This document shows positions 10,015 to 19,017 of a DNA stretch of 64,000 bases, one piece after another (position 1 is the stretch's first letter; the number at the start of each line of letters is the position of its first letter). Source of the DNA: an uncultured Roseibium sp. (GTDB lineage Bacteria > Pseudomonadota > Alphaproteobacteria > Rhizobiales > Stappiaceae); contig NZ_CANMNP010000009.1 in the NCBI RefSeq assembly GCF_947499295.1, forward strand, positions 172,732 through 236,731, given 5' to 3'. The translations under genes were made by a program, and so were the position numbers. The notes beneath the pieces are model-generated. The model worked only from the letters and a program-made list of their open reading frames with translations. It did not search any database and was not told the DNA's origin.

Positions 10015-10854
10015 ATGGATATTCAGCGAATTGCAGCATTTAGCCAGGGTGCAGAAGGGGGCAATCCCGCGGGTGTCGTTCTGTTGCAAACCGCGGTTGC
10101 GGACGCAGATATGGCGCGGGTCGCGGCTGAAGTCGGATACTCGGAAACTGCTTTTGCCGTTCAGCAGGATGGTACCGGCAATAACTGGCGGGTCCGCTAC
10201 TTCTCGCCTGAATCCGAAGTGCCGTTTTGCGGCCATGCAACGATTGCACTAGGGGCGGCGTTGGGCCAACGCAACGGTGCTGGCACCTATTCACTGACAC
10301 TGAACGACGCAACAATTACGGTTGAGGCCGAAGCATCCCAGGGTGGGATGGTCGCGACTCTCGCGTCGCCGCCGACCAAAAGCCGTGCATTGTCCGGCTC
10401 TGAAATGCGAGATGTTCTGGCGCTCTTCAAGCTTACAGAGGATGACCTGGATCCACGACTTCCACCTGCTCGCATCCACGGGGGTGCGGACCATGTTGTA
10501 CTGCCGCTGAATGACCGCGCCCGGCTTGCGTCCATGGATTATGACCTGGACATGGGACGAAACGTGATGCGCGAGCACAGTCTTGTGACCATCATGCTGG
10601 TCTGTATAAAGGACAATCAAACGTTCGACGCACGGAATGCCTTTGCCTCTGGCGGCGTGTTCGAAGACCCGGCAACGGGTGCCGCGGCAGCAGCGTTTGC
10701 AGGGTATCTGCGCGACAGTAGCTGGCCGCATGGAGGCCGTTTTACAATTCGCCAGGGCGAAGACATGGGTAGCCCATCCCTAATCCACGTCACGTTGGAT
10801 GATATCAAAGGCGCGTCAGTGCGAGTGTCAGGGGCAGCGCGGGATATCGCATGA
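10015..10854 (+). CDS. PhzF-family isomerase/epimerase-like protein
   Basis: A 279-residue protein of the PhzF fold (two diaminopimelate-epimerase-like halves). The catalytic-type Glu is in GYSETAF (residue 44). FSPESEVPFCGHATI and EDPATGAAAAAFAGYL are the two signature loops. ATG 10015 is chosen over the TTG one codon earlier because GAGGAGAT lies 5 nt upstream. It heads a group with a Rid-family protein and a LysE-type exporter. The substrate cannot be read from sequence; a small-molecule isomerase acting on an amino-acid-like compound is inference. Confidence 0.88.
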   Translation: MDIQRIAAFSQGAEGGNPAGVVLLQTAVADADMARVAAEVGYSETAFAVQQDGTGNNWRVRYFSPESEVPFCGHATIALGAALGQRNGAGTYSLTLNDATITVEAEASQGGMVATLASPPTKSRALSGSEMRDVLALFKLTEDDLDPRLPPARIHGGADHVVLPLNDRARLASMDYDLDMGRNVMREHSLVTIMLVCIKDNQTFDARNAFASGGVFEDPATGAAAAAFAGYLRDSSWPHGGRFTIRQGEDMGSPSLIHVTLDDIKGASVRVSGAARDIA

Positions 10855-10873
10855 CAGATACACCCGCTGTCAT
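10851..10873. repeat. Hairpin overlapping the PhzF stop codon
   Basis: ATGACAG and CTGTCAT form a perfect 7-bp stem around a 9-nt loop, starting on the stop codon of the PhzF gene. A second imperfect hairpin follows (GCCTGCATC 10878-10886 with GATGCGGGC 10905-10913). There is no T-run. The pair may attenuate transcription or protect the 3' end between PhzF and the downstream Rid gene. Confidence 0.35.
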
Positions 10874-10913
10874 CCACGCCTGCATCACTACCCATATCCG
10901 TAAGGATGCGGGC

Positions 10914-11349
10914 GGGGGTGCCGGCATGCCTTTCCGATGCTGTCACTCTTTGAAACCTTAGTGATGATTGGGTGACAGCAGAAACACTGGACAAACCAGC
11001 CTTTGCTGACTTGGCGCAAAAGGATGTGAAGGCTTTTGAAAGACTGCATCAGACGGTCGCCGGGTCTCTACAAGTTGGACACAACAGAAGTTCAGATCGA
11101 CTGTAGCGCCGTGATGGCAACGAACCTTCCCAAAGGTGGAAGGCAGGACTGCATATGCATTTCTCAGGCTTTGCTCTGGCACTTTCACGGAATGTGTCGA
11201 AAACGGAGGCTTTGGCCAAATTGTCGATGAGAATTGACTGAGCCAACAAACGGGCTGATGTGTCGCCCGCATTTTTTGTTCGTCCTGCCGGTTGTGCGGG
11301 CCTATTCGTCCCTTGCAAACATCGATCAACACCAGAGGGGACTGAAAAC
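10914..11349. other. Gap between PhzF and Rid genes, no gene supported
   Basis: About 435 bp separate the hairpins after PhzF from the Rid start codon. No frame shows family resemblance or a good ribosome-binding site. The gap is long enough for the Rid-LysE pair to have its own promoter. Confidence 0.35.
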
Positions 11350-11748
11350 ATGATCAGCCAATTGTCACCGGACACCCTGCGCGCTGTGCCAGAGCAATAC
11401 CAAGGTATCTATGCGCATGGGACGCACATTTTCGCACCGCAGAATTTGGTGTTCCTTTCTGGGCAAATCGGCGTCGCAGCCGATGGAGTGACTTGCGCAG
11501 GTTTCGAGCGTCAGTGCCACCAGGCGATGGACAATGTTGAGGCCCTTCTGGCCGACACGGACATGAGCCTGCCCGATGTCCTGCGCGTGATTTACTATGT
11601 GACCGACGTGGCAAACTTGCCGATCCTGTCCGAGATACGCCAGGCGCGATGGAACCAGGGCCAAGCCCCGGCGGTGACCACGCTTGTTGTGGCCGCACTG
11701 GCCGCTCCAGACCTTTTGGTTGAAATTGAAGTGACCGCAGCTCGGTAA
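11350..11748 (+). CDS. Rid-family (YjgF/YER057c/UK114) protein lacking the catalytic Arg
   Basis: A 132-residue single-domain Rid protein. ATG 11350 follows an AGGGG ribosome-binding site and matches usual Rid length; an upstream in-frame extension is unconvincing. RidA enzymes hydrolyse reactive enamine/imine intermediates using an Arg in a P-A-R-x motif. Here the equivalent segment is APAVTTLV, with Val109 at the Arg position. It therefore probably belongs to a non-RidA Rid subgroup with a different or binding-only role. It is followed 14 bp later by a LysE-type exporter. Confidence 0.82.
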   Translation: MISQLSPDTLRAVPEQYQGIYAHGTHIFAPQNLVFLSGQIGVAADGVTCAGFERQCHQAMDNVEALLADTDMSLPDVLRVIYYVTDVANLPILSEIRQARWNQGQAPAVTTLVVAALAAPDLLVEIEVTAAR

Positions 11749-11761
11749 ATCTGGACGCCTT

Positions 11762-12358
11762 ATGTCAGAGCAAGTGCTTGCCCTTATTCTATTCGCGGTT
11801 GTCGCGACCTCGTCACCTGGCGGGGCAACAACGCTTGTCACGGCATCGGGCGCGCGCTTTGGCTACCGCCGGAGCCTGCCACTTATCCTTGGCATCGCTT
11901 TGGCGCTAGCAACACTGGTGGCCGTTTCGGGAACGAGCTTTGCCACGACGATCATCGCGGCACCAAGCTTACATTTGGCTGCAAAGGGAATTGGCTCGAT
12001 CTATCTGCTTTGGCTGGCGGCAAAAATCGGCCTGGCCGGTCCACCAGCGGCGAGCAAAGCGAATAGTCAGCAACCCATTGGCTTTTTAGGGGGCGCAATG
12101 CTGTTGTTGGTGAACCCAAAAGCATGGGCAATGGCCTTGGCCGTAGCTTCATCTTTCTCACAAATCGCGGTGCACCCGACGACCCTTGGCTTCATACTCG
12201 CCACCGTCTTTGCGGTGGCTGCCTGCCTGTCCCTTTCAGTCTGGGCGTTGGCGGGCAGTGTTGTCGCGCGAACACTCAGCAGAGCGTGGCATTGGCACAT
12301 GTTCAATTGGACAATGGCTGTACTGCTTTTGGCATCGATCGTAATGTTCTGGGTTTAG
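11762..12358 (+). CDS. LysE/RhtB-family amino-acid exporter
   Basis: A 198-residue integral membrane protein with about six hydrophobic segments. It has the LysE-family pattern of an N-terminal SSPGGATTLVTASGARFGY loop and a central LLVNPKAWAMA motif after the third helix. Known family members export amino acids or their derivatives across the inner membrane. It is probably cotranscribed with the Rid gene just upstream. Together with Lrp and PhzF it forms a plausible amino-acid-analogue detoxification or export unit (inference). Confidence 0.87.
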   Translation: MSEQVLALILFAVVATSSPGGATTLVTASGARFGYRRSLPLILGIALALATLVAVSGTSFATTIIAAPSLHLAAKGIGSIYLLWLAAKIGLAGPPAASKANSQQPIGFLGGAMLLLVNPKAWAMALAVASSFSQIAVHPTTLGFILATVFAVAACLSLSVWALAGSVVARTLSRAWHWHMFNWTMAVLLLASIVMFWV

Positions 12359-13003
12359 CGGCGAAAAAGTGTGTCTTGTGCCGATGAAAAGGACTTGCCG
12401 AAAGACCGACCACTATCATTCGGCTGATCCCGTCCTTGTCATTTACACTTCGGTCGGTCACGCTTCGCGTCTTGCGACTAACATGTTTCCGAAGAACGCT
12501 TCCAATTACAGACCCTTTTGGAATTGCATGCCTCACCGGTCGTTTGTGTAGCCAGGCAATCGGGTTTCCACGCCACAACAGGCGGCAATCCTACTCGGCC
12601 GTTTGCCTGAATAGAGCCCTCAAGTGTTACTTCGGATGATCATCAGACACGTTCGGCACCATATTGGCAATTGACTCGGATCCAATTTGCAAACCGACAT
12701 TCGTTCGTCACACGGCATAGATCTTTCCGCGCTTAAAGCCCGCTTTCGTTCCAAGTGAACGGGACGAAAGGTATGTGTCCCTTTTCAGCCCATTCTGCGA
12801 TCCGTCACTGGTGCCAAATGCAGACCTTCACAAGATGTGTTGCAAATTATTCAGTCGGGTTATTTTTGACAGGCCCATGACCCGAAAACGCAAAGCTGCA
12901 ATTTGGTTGCGCAAGGCATAGGCCAAGTCATTGATCAACTCGTGCTTTTGGCTCGACCGGGCTGGATGACGAGAGTGCGATGCTTTCAGGCACAGTGTCG
13001 CGC
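12359..13003. other. Intergenic region, no gene recognised
   Basis: About 645 bp between the LysE exporter and the DUF1127-like gene. Several short open frames occur on both strands, but none resembles a known family or has a good ribosome-binding site. It may be eroded sequence. Confidence 0.35.
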
Positions 13004-13204
13004 TCACCGCCAGTGGTCAGAGCGTGGCCTGGCGTTTTCTCTCGCCTGCCGAACATCTTCTGAATTCATTCCAATGTCCCGGCGCAAGTGAACGGGCAAG
13101 TTATCGACATGAGTCCGGGGTCTTGGGCGCCGCGTGAGAAAAAACGTGCGACTGTGTACCCAGGGTGCAAAAATTTTGATAGCTTCTGAGAGTGAATATC
13201 TCAT
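13004..13204 (-). CDS. DUF1127-like small Arg-rich protein
   Basis: A 66-residue basic protein. The C-terminal half (LPVHLRRDIGMNSEDVRQAR) fits the DUF1127/YjiS pattern of a short helix ending in L-x-D-I-G followed by a second helix. DUF1127 proteins are abundant in alphaproteobacteria; some act in RNA maturation or stress and phosphate metabolism, but most are uncharacterised. It is divergent from the LysR gene about 100 bp away. The N-terminal part is less conserved, so the start is uncertain. Confidence 0.5.
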   Translation of the reverse strand: MRYSLSEAIKIFAPWVHSRTFFLTRRPRPRTHVDNLPVHLRRDIGMNSEDVRQARENARPRSDHWR

Positions 13205-13303
13205 ATTTAGAGTCCGATCCTGACTAAATTTCCCAATTTATCGGGACTTTCGGATCCGACATCAAATAAATCGGCCATCACCAGACATTAGTGAGATTTA
13301 TGA

Positions 13304-14254
13304 ATGGCGCGTTCTTCGCTCCCCCCACTTGCCGCCGTAAGAGCCTTTGAAGCAGCGGCTCGTCATGGAAGTTTTACCAGTTCAGGCAGAGAATTGGGCC
13401 TGACGCAAGCTGCGGTCAGCTATCAGATAAAGGTGCTGGAAGAACGGGTCGGGCAGCCTCTGTTCCACCGGCGCGCCAGAGGGGTCGAACTCACGCATGT
13501 CGGGACCGAATTGGCGAAAAAGGCAAGCGCAGCACTGGATGTGATTGCAGATGCCTTTGCCGAAGCACAAGGCAGCGCGCAGGCAACACTGGAAATAAGC
13601 GTCATTCCCACTTTCGCGACCAATTTCCTTGCCGAAAGGCTGGGCCGCTTCCAGATTACGCATCCCAACATCGCGGTGAGGCTCGAAGTAAGTGAAACGC
13701 TGATCGACTTTCAATCTGACACGTTCGACATCGCAATCCGCAGCGGCAAGGGGCAATGGCCGGATCTGGAATGCCACAAATTGATTGAAATCGAATTCAC
13801 GCCCATGCTGAGCCCGGCTCTCGCTGAGACCATCGGCGGCGTCAGCAAACCTGAAGACCTCCTGAAACTTCCGATCCTGGGCGGAGGGGATCCATGGTGG
13901 GTGCGCTGGTTTGAAAAGGCGGGGGTCAATTCCGACGTCCTAGAAGGTCGACCGAGCCAAACCTTCGGACCGCAGATTCTGGAAGCAACTGCCGCAATGG
14001 CAGGGCAAGGTGTCGCCATGCTGACACCTGCATTTTTCAAAAGCGCAATCGACAGCGGTCAATTGATCCGTCCCTTTGAACTCTGTTCCAGCGACGAAAC
14101 AGCTTACTGGCTGACTTACGCCCATGCCTACAGGAACACTCCTAAAGTCAAAGCCTTTCGGTCCTGGCTGGTCCAAGAAGTAGATGGCTTCCTGCAAACC
14201 GAGAAACAAAGAGGTTATGTTTCTCGCGCCTCCAGTTTAGCTGATCGCGACTGA
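13304..14254 (+). CDS. LysR-family regulator (GcvA-like)
   Basis: A 316-residue LysR-type regulator. The N-terminal winged HTH spans about 1-65 (LPPLAAVRAFEAAARHGSFT, then LTQAAVSYQIKVLEERVGQPL), followed by a substrate-binding domain from about 90 to 295. The PPLAAVRAFEAAARHGSFT opening is typical of the GcvA/AmpR-like subgroup. No metabolic gene is adjacent. Its neighbours are the divergent DUF1127-like gene and the convergent globin, so the target is unknown. Confidence 0.9.
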   Translation: MARSSLPPLAAVRAFEAAARHGSFTSSGRELGLTQAAVSYQIKVLEERVGQPLFHRRARGVELTHVGTELAKKASAALDVIADAFAEAQGSAQATLEISVIPTFATNFLAERLGRFQITHPNIAVRLEVSETLIDFQSDTFDIAIRSGKGQWPDLECHKLIEIEFTPMLSPALAETIGGVSKPEDLLKLPILGGGDPWWVRWFEKAGVNSDVLEGRPSQTFGPQILEATAAMAGQGVAMLTPAFFKSAIDSGQLIRPFELCSSDETAYWLTYAHAYRNTPKVKAFRSWLVQEVDGFLQTEKQRGYVSRASSLADRD

Positions 14255-14270
14255 GGCAGGACACATAACG

Positions 14271-14298
14271 GCTGTCTTCCACCACGTGGAAGGACGGC
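14271..14298. terminator. Hairpin between convergent LysR and globin genes
   Basis: CTTCCAC and GTGGAAG pair perfectly around a 3-nt loop. The stem is extended by GCTGT pairing with ACGGC across one bulged base. It sits between two convergent genes, where a bidirectional terminator is expected. No strong T-run follows on either side. Confidence 0.5.
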
Positions 14299-14392
14299 AG
14301 TCAAATTCGCAGGACTTGCTGATGGAACTTGTCCTTTCTGCATACGCGCAACGATCCGGCAATGCCAAGTTATGCACACAGCGCTCCATCGG

Positions 14393-14830
14393 TCAGACCG
14401 TCACCTGTTGCGATGGAGCAGGATAAGCCGCCTCAAGCATCACGTCGGCAAGGCTGTCATAGGCATGCATCCAGGCTGAAAGCAGCTCGTCTGAAAGCGT
14501 ATCTTCCAGAAGGGTTTCCAGCATTTTGATCAAGGCCTGACGAACAAGAGCATAGTGTGCCCTTTCAACACCGTAGGCCAGATGGCGCAGTGCAAGATCC
14601 CTGACGAGAGGCTCAAGTTCTTCAGCATTTTGAAGTTGCGAAACAACCAACCCAAGCGTGCTCATGAGCTTCACGGACTGGGTGCTCATGTCTACTACGA
14701 ATAAATTTCTCGTCTCGGGCGCGAGCTCGAACAGTTTTTCATAAAAGACGTCTCCAGCACGCTGCAGGTCGCCAGAAAGCCGGATATAGGATGTGCGAAC
14801 GAGATCGATATCGTCCCGGCTCAAGCTCAT
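14393..14830 (-). CDS. Single-domain bacterial globin
   Basis: A 145-residue protein of the flavohaemoglobin/Vitreoscilla-globin family without a reductase domain. FYEKLFELAPETRNLF (29-44) corresponds to helices B-C, with a candidate distal-pocket Tyr30. LRHLAYGVERAHYALV carries the probable proximal haem ligand His83. ATG 14830 is chosen because AGGAG lies about 8 nt upstream; an upstream in-frame extension is unlikely. Family roles are O2 binding or NO detoxification in the cytoplasm. No partner reductase lies nearby, so function in vivo is open. Confidence 0.85.
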   Translation of the reverse strand: MSLSRDDIDLVRTSYIRLSGDLQRAGDVFYEKLFELAPETRNLFVVDMSTQSVKLMSTLGLVVSQLQNAEELEPLVRDLALRHLAYGVERAHYALVRQALIKMLETLLEDTLSDELLSAWMHAYDSLADVMLEAAYPAPSQQVTV

Positions 14831-15126
14831 CTTTTCTCTCCTGTTTTTCGGTCTTTGGCAGCTGTTGGCTTCAATTGTTTTCGTTGAAAAGCAGCTTAGA
14901 GGAACACTAGCCACTTGTCGGACAACCGGCTACAGGCAAGTACGCAGGAAGAGCCTGCACATTAGTGCGAAGTCATGACTGTCTGGAGCGGCTATCCGGT
15001 GGATTTGTGCACTGGTCCAAATTCTGTCGAAAAGATACGGACAACAGTTTTTCACTTGATGGGGACAATCTCTGATGGCAGTCCGACAATTGTCAGATTT
15101 TGCTCCGCTTGTTTCATTCGAATTCG

Positions 15127-16044
15127 CTAAGCGGCACGCCCTTCATTGGCCGTACTGGTTTCCTTGGCAGCGCACTCCAGGTCGGTTTTCAGGCTACCGT
15201 CGCCAAAGAGAACTTTTGCAGTCTCACGCAGTTGCCGGATCGCGGTCTGAACCCTTAAAGTCTGTACGGTGTCAGGGTGAACGTGAAGATGCAACGGTCG
15301 GGTGAACTGCGTTCTTTCATCACCGATGCGACGGAGACCTTTGTCATGCTCGGCAATGCACATTGGTAGCAACCCCTTGCCAAGTCCTTGTCGGATTGAA
15401 ACCTGAAGCAGCCCTGGATCATTCCCGACGATATGAATCTGCTCGTTACGCTTCCTCAGTTTTTCAAGATACTTTGCCGGCAAGCGACGCGCTGCGCTGT
15501 CGTCGAGCATTGACACCCAGCCGAGATCGTTCGCGTCACAATTGCTGGAGGCGTAAAGCGCAAAGGGAACATCTGCGAGTTTGATTGCGAATTCACCCAT
15601 TTGAGGCGGATCTTCAAACCAGAGCGAAATTGTGGCTGCGGTCCAGGACGCGATGGTCGGGTAACCGGAACTCAAGCGAACAGTCAGTCTCGGATGCCGC
15701 TGTTTCAGGGTTGGAAGGAAGCTATCGGCCAAATGAGCGAGAACCCAGTGGTCACCCAGTATCCGAAGTTCGCCGACAGGTTCACTTGCGGGAGAAGCAG
15801 CGGTCTGGGCGATGCGCTCGGCCCGCCGTTCGATCTCAAGTGCGTCAGCGATCAGTTTCTCACCGACTTCTGTTGGAATGAGCCCGGATTTTGATCTTAG
15901 GAAAAGAGTTGTGCCAAGTGCAGCTTCCAACGCGGAAAGACGACGGCCAACTGTAGATTGATCAACTTCCAACATCACCGAAGCGCGCGTCAGCGACCCT
16001 GACCGCACCAGTGCGAGCAATATGCGAAGATCGTCCCAGTTCAA
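15127..16044 (-). CDS. LysR-family regulator with TTG start
   Basis: A 305-residue LysR-type regulator. The HTH is at about 1-60 (MNWDDLRILLALVRSGSLT, then VDQSTVGRRLSALEAALGT) and the effector domain at about 88-290. The MNWDDLR opening is common in the alphaproteobacterial subgroup of this family. TTG at 16044 is preferred because AAGGAGAC lies 7-14 nt upstream and the nearby GTG is out of frame. The flanks are non-coding, so its target is unknown. Confidence 0.87.
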   Translation of the reverse strand: MNWDDLRILLALVRSGSLTRASVMLEVDQSTVGRRLSALEAALGTTLFLRSKSGLIPTEVGEKLIADALEIERRAERIAQTAASPASEPVGELRILGDHWVLAHLADSFLPTLKQRHPRLTVRLSSGYPTIASWTAATISLWFEDPPQMGEFAIKLADVPFALYASSNCDANDLGWVSMLDDSAARRLPAKYLEKLRKRNEQIHIVGNDPGLLQVSIRQGLGKGLLPMCIAEHDKGLRRIGDERTQFTRPLHLHVHPDTVQTLRVQTAIRQLRETAKVLFGDGSLKTDLECAAKETSTANEGRAA

Positions 16045-16754
16045 TTCACTTGTCTCCTTTTTGCCTAGCCCTGGTCCACCAGCCTGGAAATCTTACCGCC
16101 CGTAACGTCAAAAAGCGACATGTCCTCAAGGGAAATGTTCTGGCCGGCTCGCCAAGTGTCCGGCAGTTCCCGTGGACCAATTCTGTATTGGCAATCGCGG
16201 CATTATTTGTGTTGGTGGCGGCGAGCGCGGTGTTAACTTCCTGATGGCATACCGGGACTCTGCGTATTGCTGCGATGGCCAATTGGCAAAGCTCCTCGCC
16301 ACCAACTGCTTCCTCCCTGATATCGCCAACCGAAAAATTGGCGAAGCCGTTGGTTCGTGACGGGCAAGAGATCGTGCTCTCCAAGTCTTTCGCATTGCAG
16401 GCGTAAATACAGCCCGCAACAGGTTCAGGAAGGTCTTCAAGCATCTTGCAAATAACCTGGGTTGCCTCCCTGACGCACCGTCTCTTCCTTCCAAAGGTCG
16501 CTTAACGGGCACGCCTGATCCAACAAAAGAGACCAAGCCTGCCATAAGCAAAGTTTGTCGGTCCCTCGCCTAGAACGTGAAAACTGTCTCGACTTCCAAA
16601 AGACAATCGGGAAGCGGTCGATACGGCATGTCTGCATGATCCTCGTGCAGACATGCCGGTTCCGGTCCAGTCAGCGCGTGCTCAGTTAAAGGACTGGGCG
16701 GAGACCCCGTGCGGTCACGCGATTTGAACAATTGATTTAAAGCGGAAGATTATC
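16045..16754. other. 700-bp intergenic region, no gene supported
   Basis: Overlapping short frames exist on both strands, but none shows family resemblance or a convincing start. This could be degraded sequence. The regulator at 15127-16044 points away from it, so part may be its promoter region. Confidence 0.35.
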
Positions 16755-17759
16755 ATGTTGAGCCTGCCTGGTGCTTTGCAGAAACCAACCTTTCAACCGA
16801 AGTGGCGTAGACCAACGAGCGCCAAGATGATCAAGGCTTGGCCACCGACCGGTGCTGCAGGCGATCACGTTGTCACAGAAGGCGGTTTCGCAAAAGTCGC
16901 AAAGAAAGCTGTCCGGAACAATGTCTGGGACGTCATAATCTTTAATTTCCAAACCGAGGTTCCCCGCGAAGTCAACTGGTATCTGCATCACGCGGTTGGC
17001 TGCTGGATGTCGAAGGACAAGATGAACTTTTGTTTTGATGGTGCCCGGACGGCTGATGGCAAGTTGGGAAGGGTCTACCTTCCTCCAAAAGACTGGATGC
17101 CGCCCTCGTATTTTAAACGCGGGTCCGGATTTGGTGGGCAAGTTGACCAACATGCCGATAGCGCTGTGCGCCTTCTGGAACGCCTGGCGGTTCGAATGCC
17201 TGGCATCTATCACCATGGAACCCAGTTGCCTGCGCGGGCCTATCGAACAGTGGCTGACCTCATCAAACGGCGGGATGTCGGGCTCAAAATCGACCCCAGC
17301 AGGGGATTATATGAAGCGGAATATGTTGCTGATGAAAAACGGATCTACGTAGGTTCGGCTGTGATGCTTAGCAGACCAATGTCCTATGGTGTAATTGCCA
17401 ACGAAGCGACCCACGTATTCAATCACTATCGAAGCAATACCACCAATGCCTATCACGAAGAAGTGGCGTCTTCGATGGCAGACTCCATCGCCCTCGCTTG
17501 TATGAGTGAAGAAGCGACGCTTGCGCGGTTGCGCGAGGGAGGCCTGATGGACAAGCTCTATTTCGCTGGTTGGGTCTGGGTCAATCACCTTAGCTGGCGC
17601 AGAAATGTGACGCTTGAAGACTTCAACAGTTTCTATGACCACCCGATCACGGGAGAGAGGCGCAATCCCAAAACCGACTTTTTGGAGTATCACAAACTGA
17701 TGGGATACATCCTGAAGATACGCCAATACGTTTACAATGAATGGGATCCCTACGCATAG
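16755..17759 (+). CDS. Hypothetical protein with zincin-like NEATH...H motif
   Basis: A 334-residue protein I cannot assign to a named family. No signal peptide or membrane segment is evident. Residues 214-225 (IANEATHVFNHY) form a helix-like segment with Glu217, His220 and His224, and YHEEVASSMADS follows at 233-243. This resembles the HExxH...E arrangement of zincin metallopeptidases, except that the first His is Asn216. The C-terminus is rich in aromatic residues. Its stop overlaps the stop of a convergent small gene by about 9 bp. Peptidase or toxin-like activity is only a possibility. Confidence 0.7.
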   Translation: MLSLPGALQKPTFQPKWRRPTSAKMIKAWPPTGAAGDHVVTEGGFAKVAKKAVRNNVWDVIIFNFQTEVPREVNWYLHHAVGCWMSKDKMNFCFDGARTADGKLGRVYLPPKDWMPPSYFKRGSGFGGQVDQHADSAVRLLERLAVRMPGIYHHGTQLPARAYRTVADLIKRRDVGLKIDPSRGLYEAEYVADEKRIYVGSAVMLSRPMSYGVIANEATHVFNHYRSNTTNAYHEEVASSMADSIALACMSEEATLARLREGGLMDKLYFAGWVWVNHLSWRRNVTLEDFNSFYDHPITGERRNPKTDFLEYHKLMGYILKIRQYVYNEWDPYA

Positions 17760-18061
17760 GACTGTTCGAAGAGCAAATAGTCTTCCGCTTCTGGATACTC
17801 TAGATTTTTTTCGACGACGGCCCGAATTTGGAAGACGTCCGTCTCCATTATTTGACGTGATTTCTCTGCTTTCTGAGGAACATCCCGTATCGCTTCTTCG
17901 CGGTTAAAGTTGCGGGAATGCCCACAGTCAAAAAGTCCGCCATAACGAATTCGATATCCGTTGGTTTTGCCCTCGCCATCCATGCCTTGCAGATAAGTTC
18001 GAATGCTCAACGGGGTCTTTGGTGAGGTGGCAAGGCCGGTTTCCTTCATGCTTCCACGCAT
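17750..18061 (-). CDS. Hypothetical small protein
   Basis: A 103-residue frame from ATG 18061, with AAAGGG about 8 nt upstream. It ends with a TAG overlapping the end of the preceding plus-strand gene. Composition looks protein-like (GYRIRYGGLFDCGHSRNFN, then a charged helical C-terminus), but I recognise no family. It follows the DeoR regulator gene on the same strand by about 65 bp and might be cotranscribed. Longer in-frame starts would overlap the DeoR gene. Confidence 0.4.
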   Translation of the reverse strand: MRGSMKETGLATSPKTPLSIRTYLQGMDGEGKTNGYRIRYGGLFDCGHSRNFNREEAIRDVPQKAEKSRQIMETDVFQIRAVVEKNLEYPEAEDYLLFEQSYA

Positions 18062-18125
18062 GACAACCCTTTGATTGCGGGGCAGTTCAGTTGTCCACGG
18101 CACCCTGTGGAAGTGTGGCAAGTTG

Positions 18126-18881
18126 TCAGGGAAACCGAATGTCCAGATCTGCAAACAATTCCGCAAAATCCTCAGGTGGCGCTCTGTCGGTCACGAGATA
18201 GTCTCTGGGTTTCAATGTCGGCTGACGGAGCGCCGGCTTGCGCAATTGCCGTTCAAATTTGGAGTGATCGACTGCCATGATCGCACGCCCTGCATTTGCC
18301 AGCATTGCGCTTGCAATATCGACCTCGCATTGCTCGTGGACGAGAAACCCTTTCCGGGCGTCGACCAGCGAGGCCGACAGCAAAACGTAATCCACCTGCA
18401 TCCGTTCAATGACGTCAAACGCCGACCGGTCGAAGGAGGCACCGTCGTGGTCCCGCAATTGCGTTCCTGCCATTGAGACATTGTTGCCTGGGATCATCGC
18501 AAGCGTGCTTGCCACGTAGGCCGAATTGGTGACTACAGTGAGTTCCCGCCGGTTTCGCAGTGCCTGTGCGACGAACCCTGATGTCGATCCCGTATCGATC
18601 GCGATGCTGTCGCCATCCTGGATGATTTTCACAACCTCTTCGGCGATCGCCACCTTGGCTTCACGGTTCAAGTTCATGCGGGCCAGATAGGGCAGATCCG
18701 CAGCCGACTTGGTCGAAACCAGCGCGCCATGCACCTTTTGCAATGCGCCCCGATCGACCAGGGGGCGCGAGACCCGCCGGATGGTCTGATCCGAAACTCC
18801 GAGGATGCGCGACAGCTCTTGCACACTAACGGTGCCACGCATGTCCACGGTCTGTAAAAGCGTTGTTTCGTATTTCGACAT
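18126..18881 (-). CDS. DeoR-family transcriptional regulator of the betaine cluster
   Basis: A 251-residue DeoR/GlpR-type repressor. The N-terminal HTH at about 5-57 contains VSVQELSRILGVSDQTIRR. The C-terminal DeoR sensor domain (ISOCOT fold) has DGDSIAIDTGSTS at about 89-101 and VVTNS at about 116-120. Known relatives bind phosphorylated small molecules. It is divergent from the first FAD/GcvT enzyme. A perfect 14-bp dyad lies in the shared intergenic region and a related one upstream of the importer, so control of the whole cluster is likely. A phosphorylated inducer would fit the two kinase-like proteins encoded here (inference). Confidence 0.88.
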   Translation of the reverse strand: MSKYETTLLQTVDMRGTVSVQELSRILGVSDQTIRRVSRPLVDRGALQKVHGALVSTKSAADLPYLARMNLNREAKVAIAEEVVKIIQDGDSIAIDTGSTSGFVAQALRNRRELTVVTNSAYVASTLAMIPGNNVSMAGTQLRDHDGASFDRSAFDVIERMQVDYVLLSASLVDARKGFLVHEQCEVDIASAMLANAGRAIMAVDHSKFERQLRKPALRQPTLKPRDYLVTDRAPPEDFAELFADLDIRFP

Positions 18882-18938
18882 GAAGCCTGTTTACACCAAA
18901 GTTTCTGGTCGAATAAGTCTATTTTGCACCCACAATTC

Positions 18939-18981
18939 AACAAAAATCAACAATCCTATTGTTATGGTGTTGATTTTTGTT
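18939..18981. promoter_or_regulatory. Perfect 14-bp dyad, candidate DeoR operator 1
   Basis: AACAAAAATCAACA (18939-18952) and its exact reverse complement TGTTGATTTTTGTT (18968-18981) are separated by 15 nt. Within them a smaller dyad AACAAT-CCT-ATTGTT (49-63 of the same hundred) is nested. It lies between the divergent DeoR gene and the first FAD/GcvT gene. The same arms at the same spacing recur at 23198-23240. Confidence 0.7.
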
Positions 18982-19017
18982 AGGATTTGAGCTGACTCAT
19001 AGCACTTGGATCTGCAA

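Noticed and set aside
16046..16637. Several 60-140 codon frames on both strands between the LysR gene and the hypothetical gene
   Set aside because: They overlap each other, show no known motifs and lack convincing starts; none stands out.
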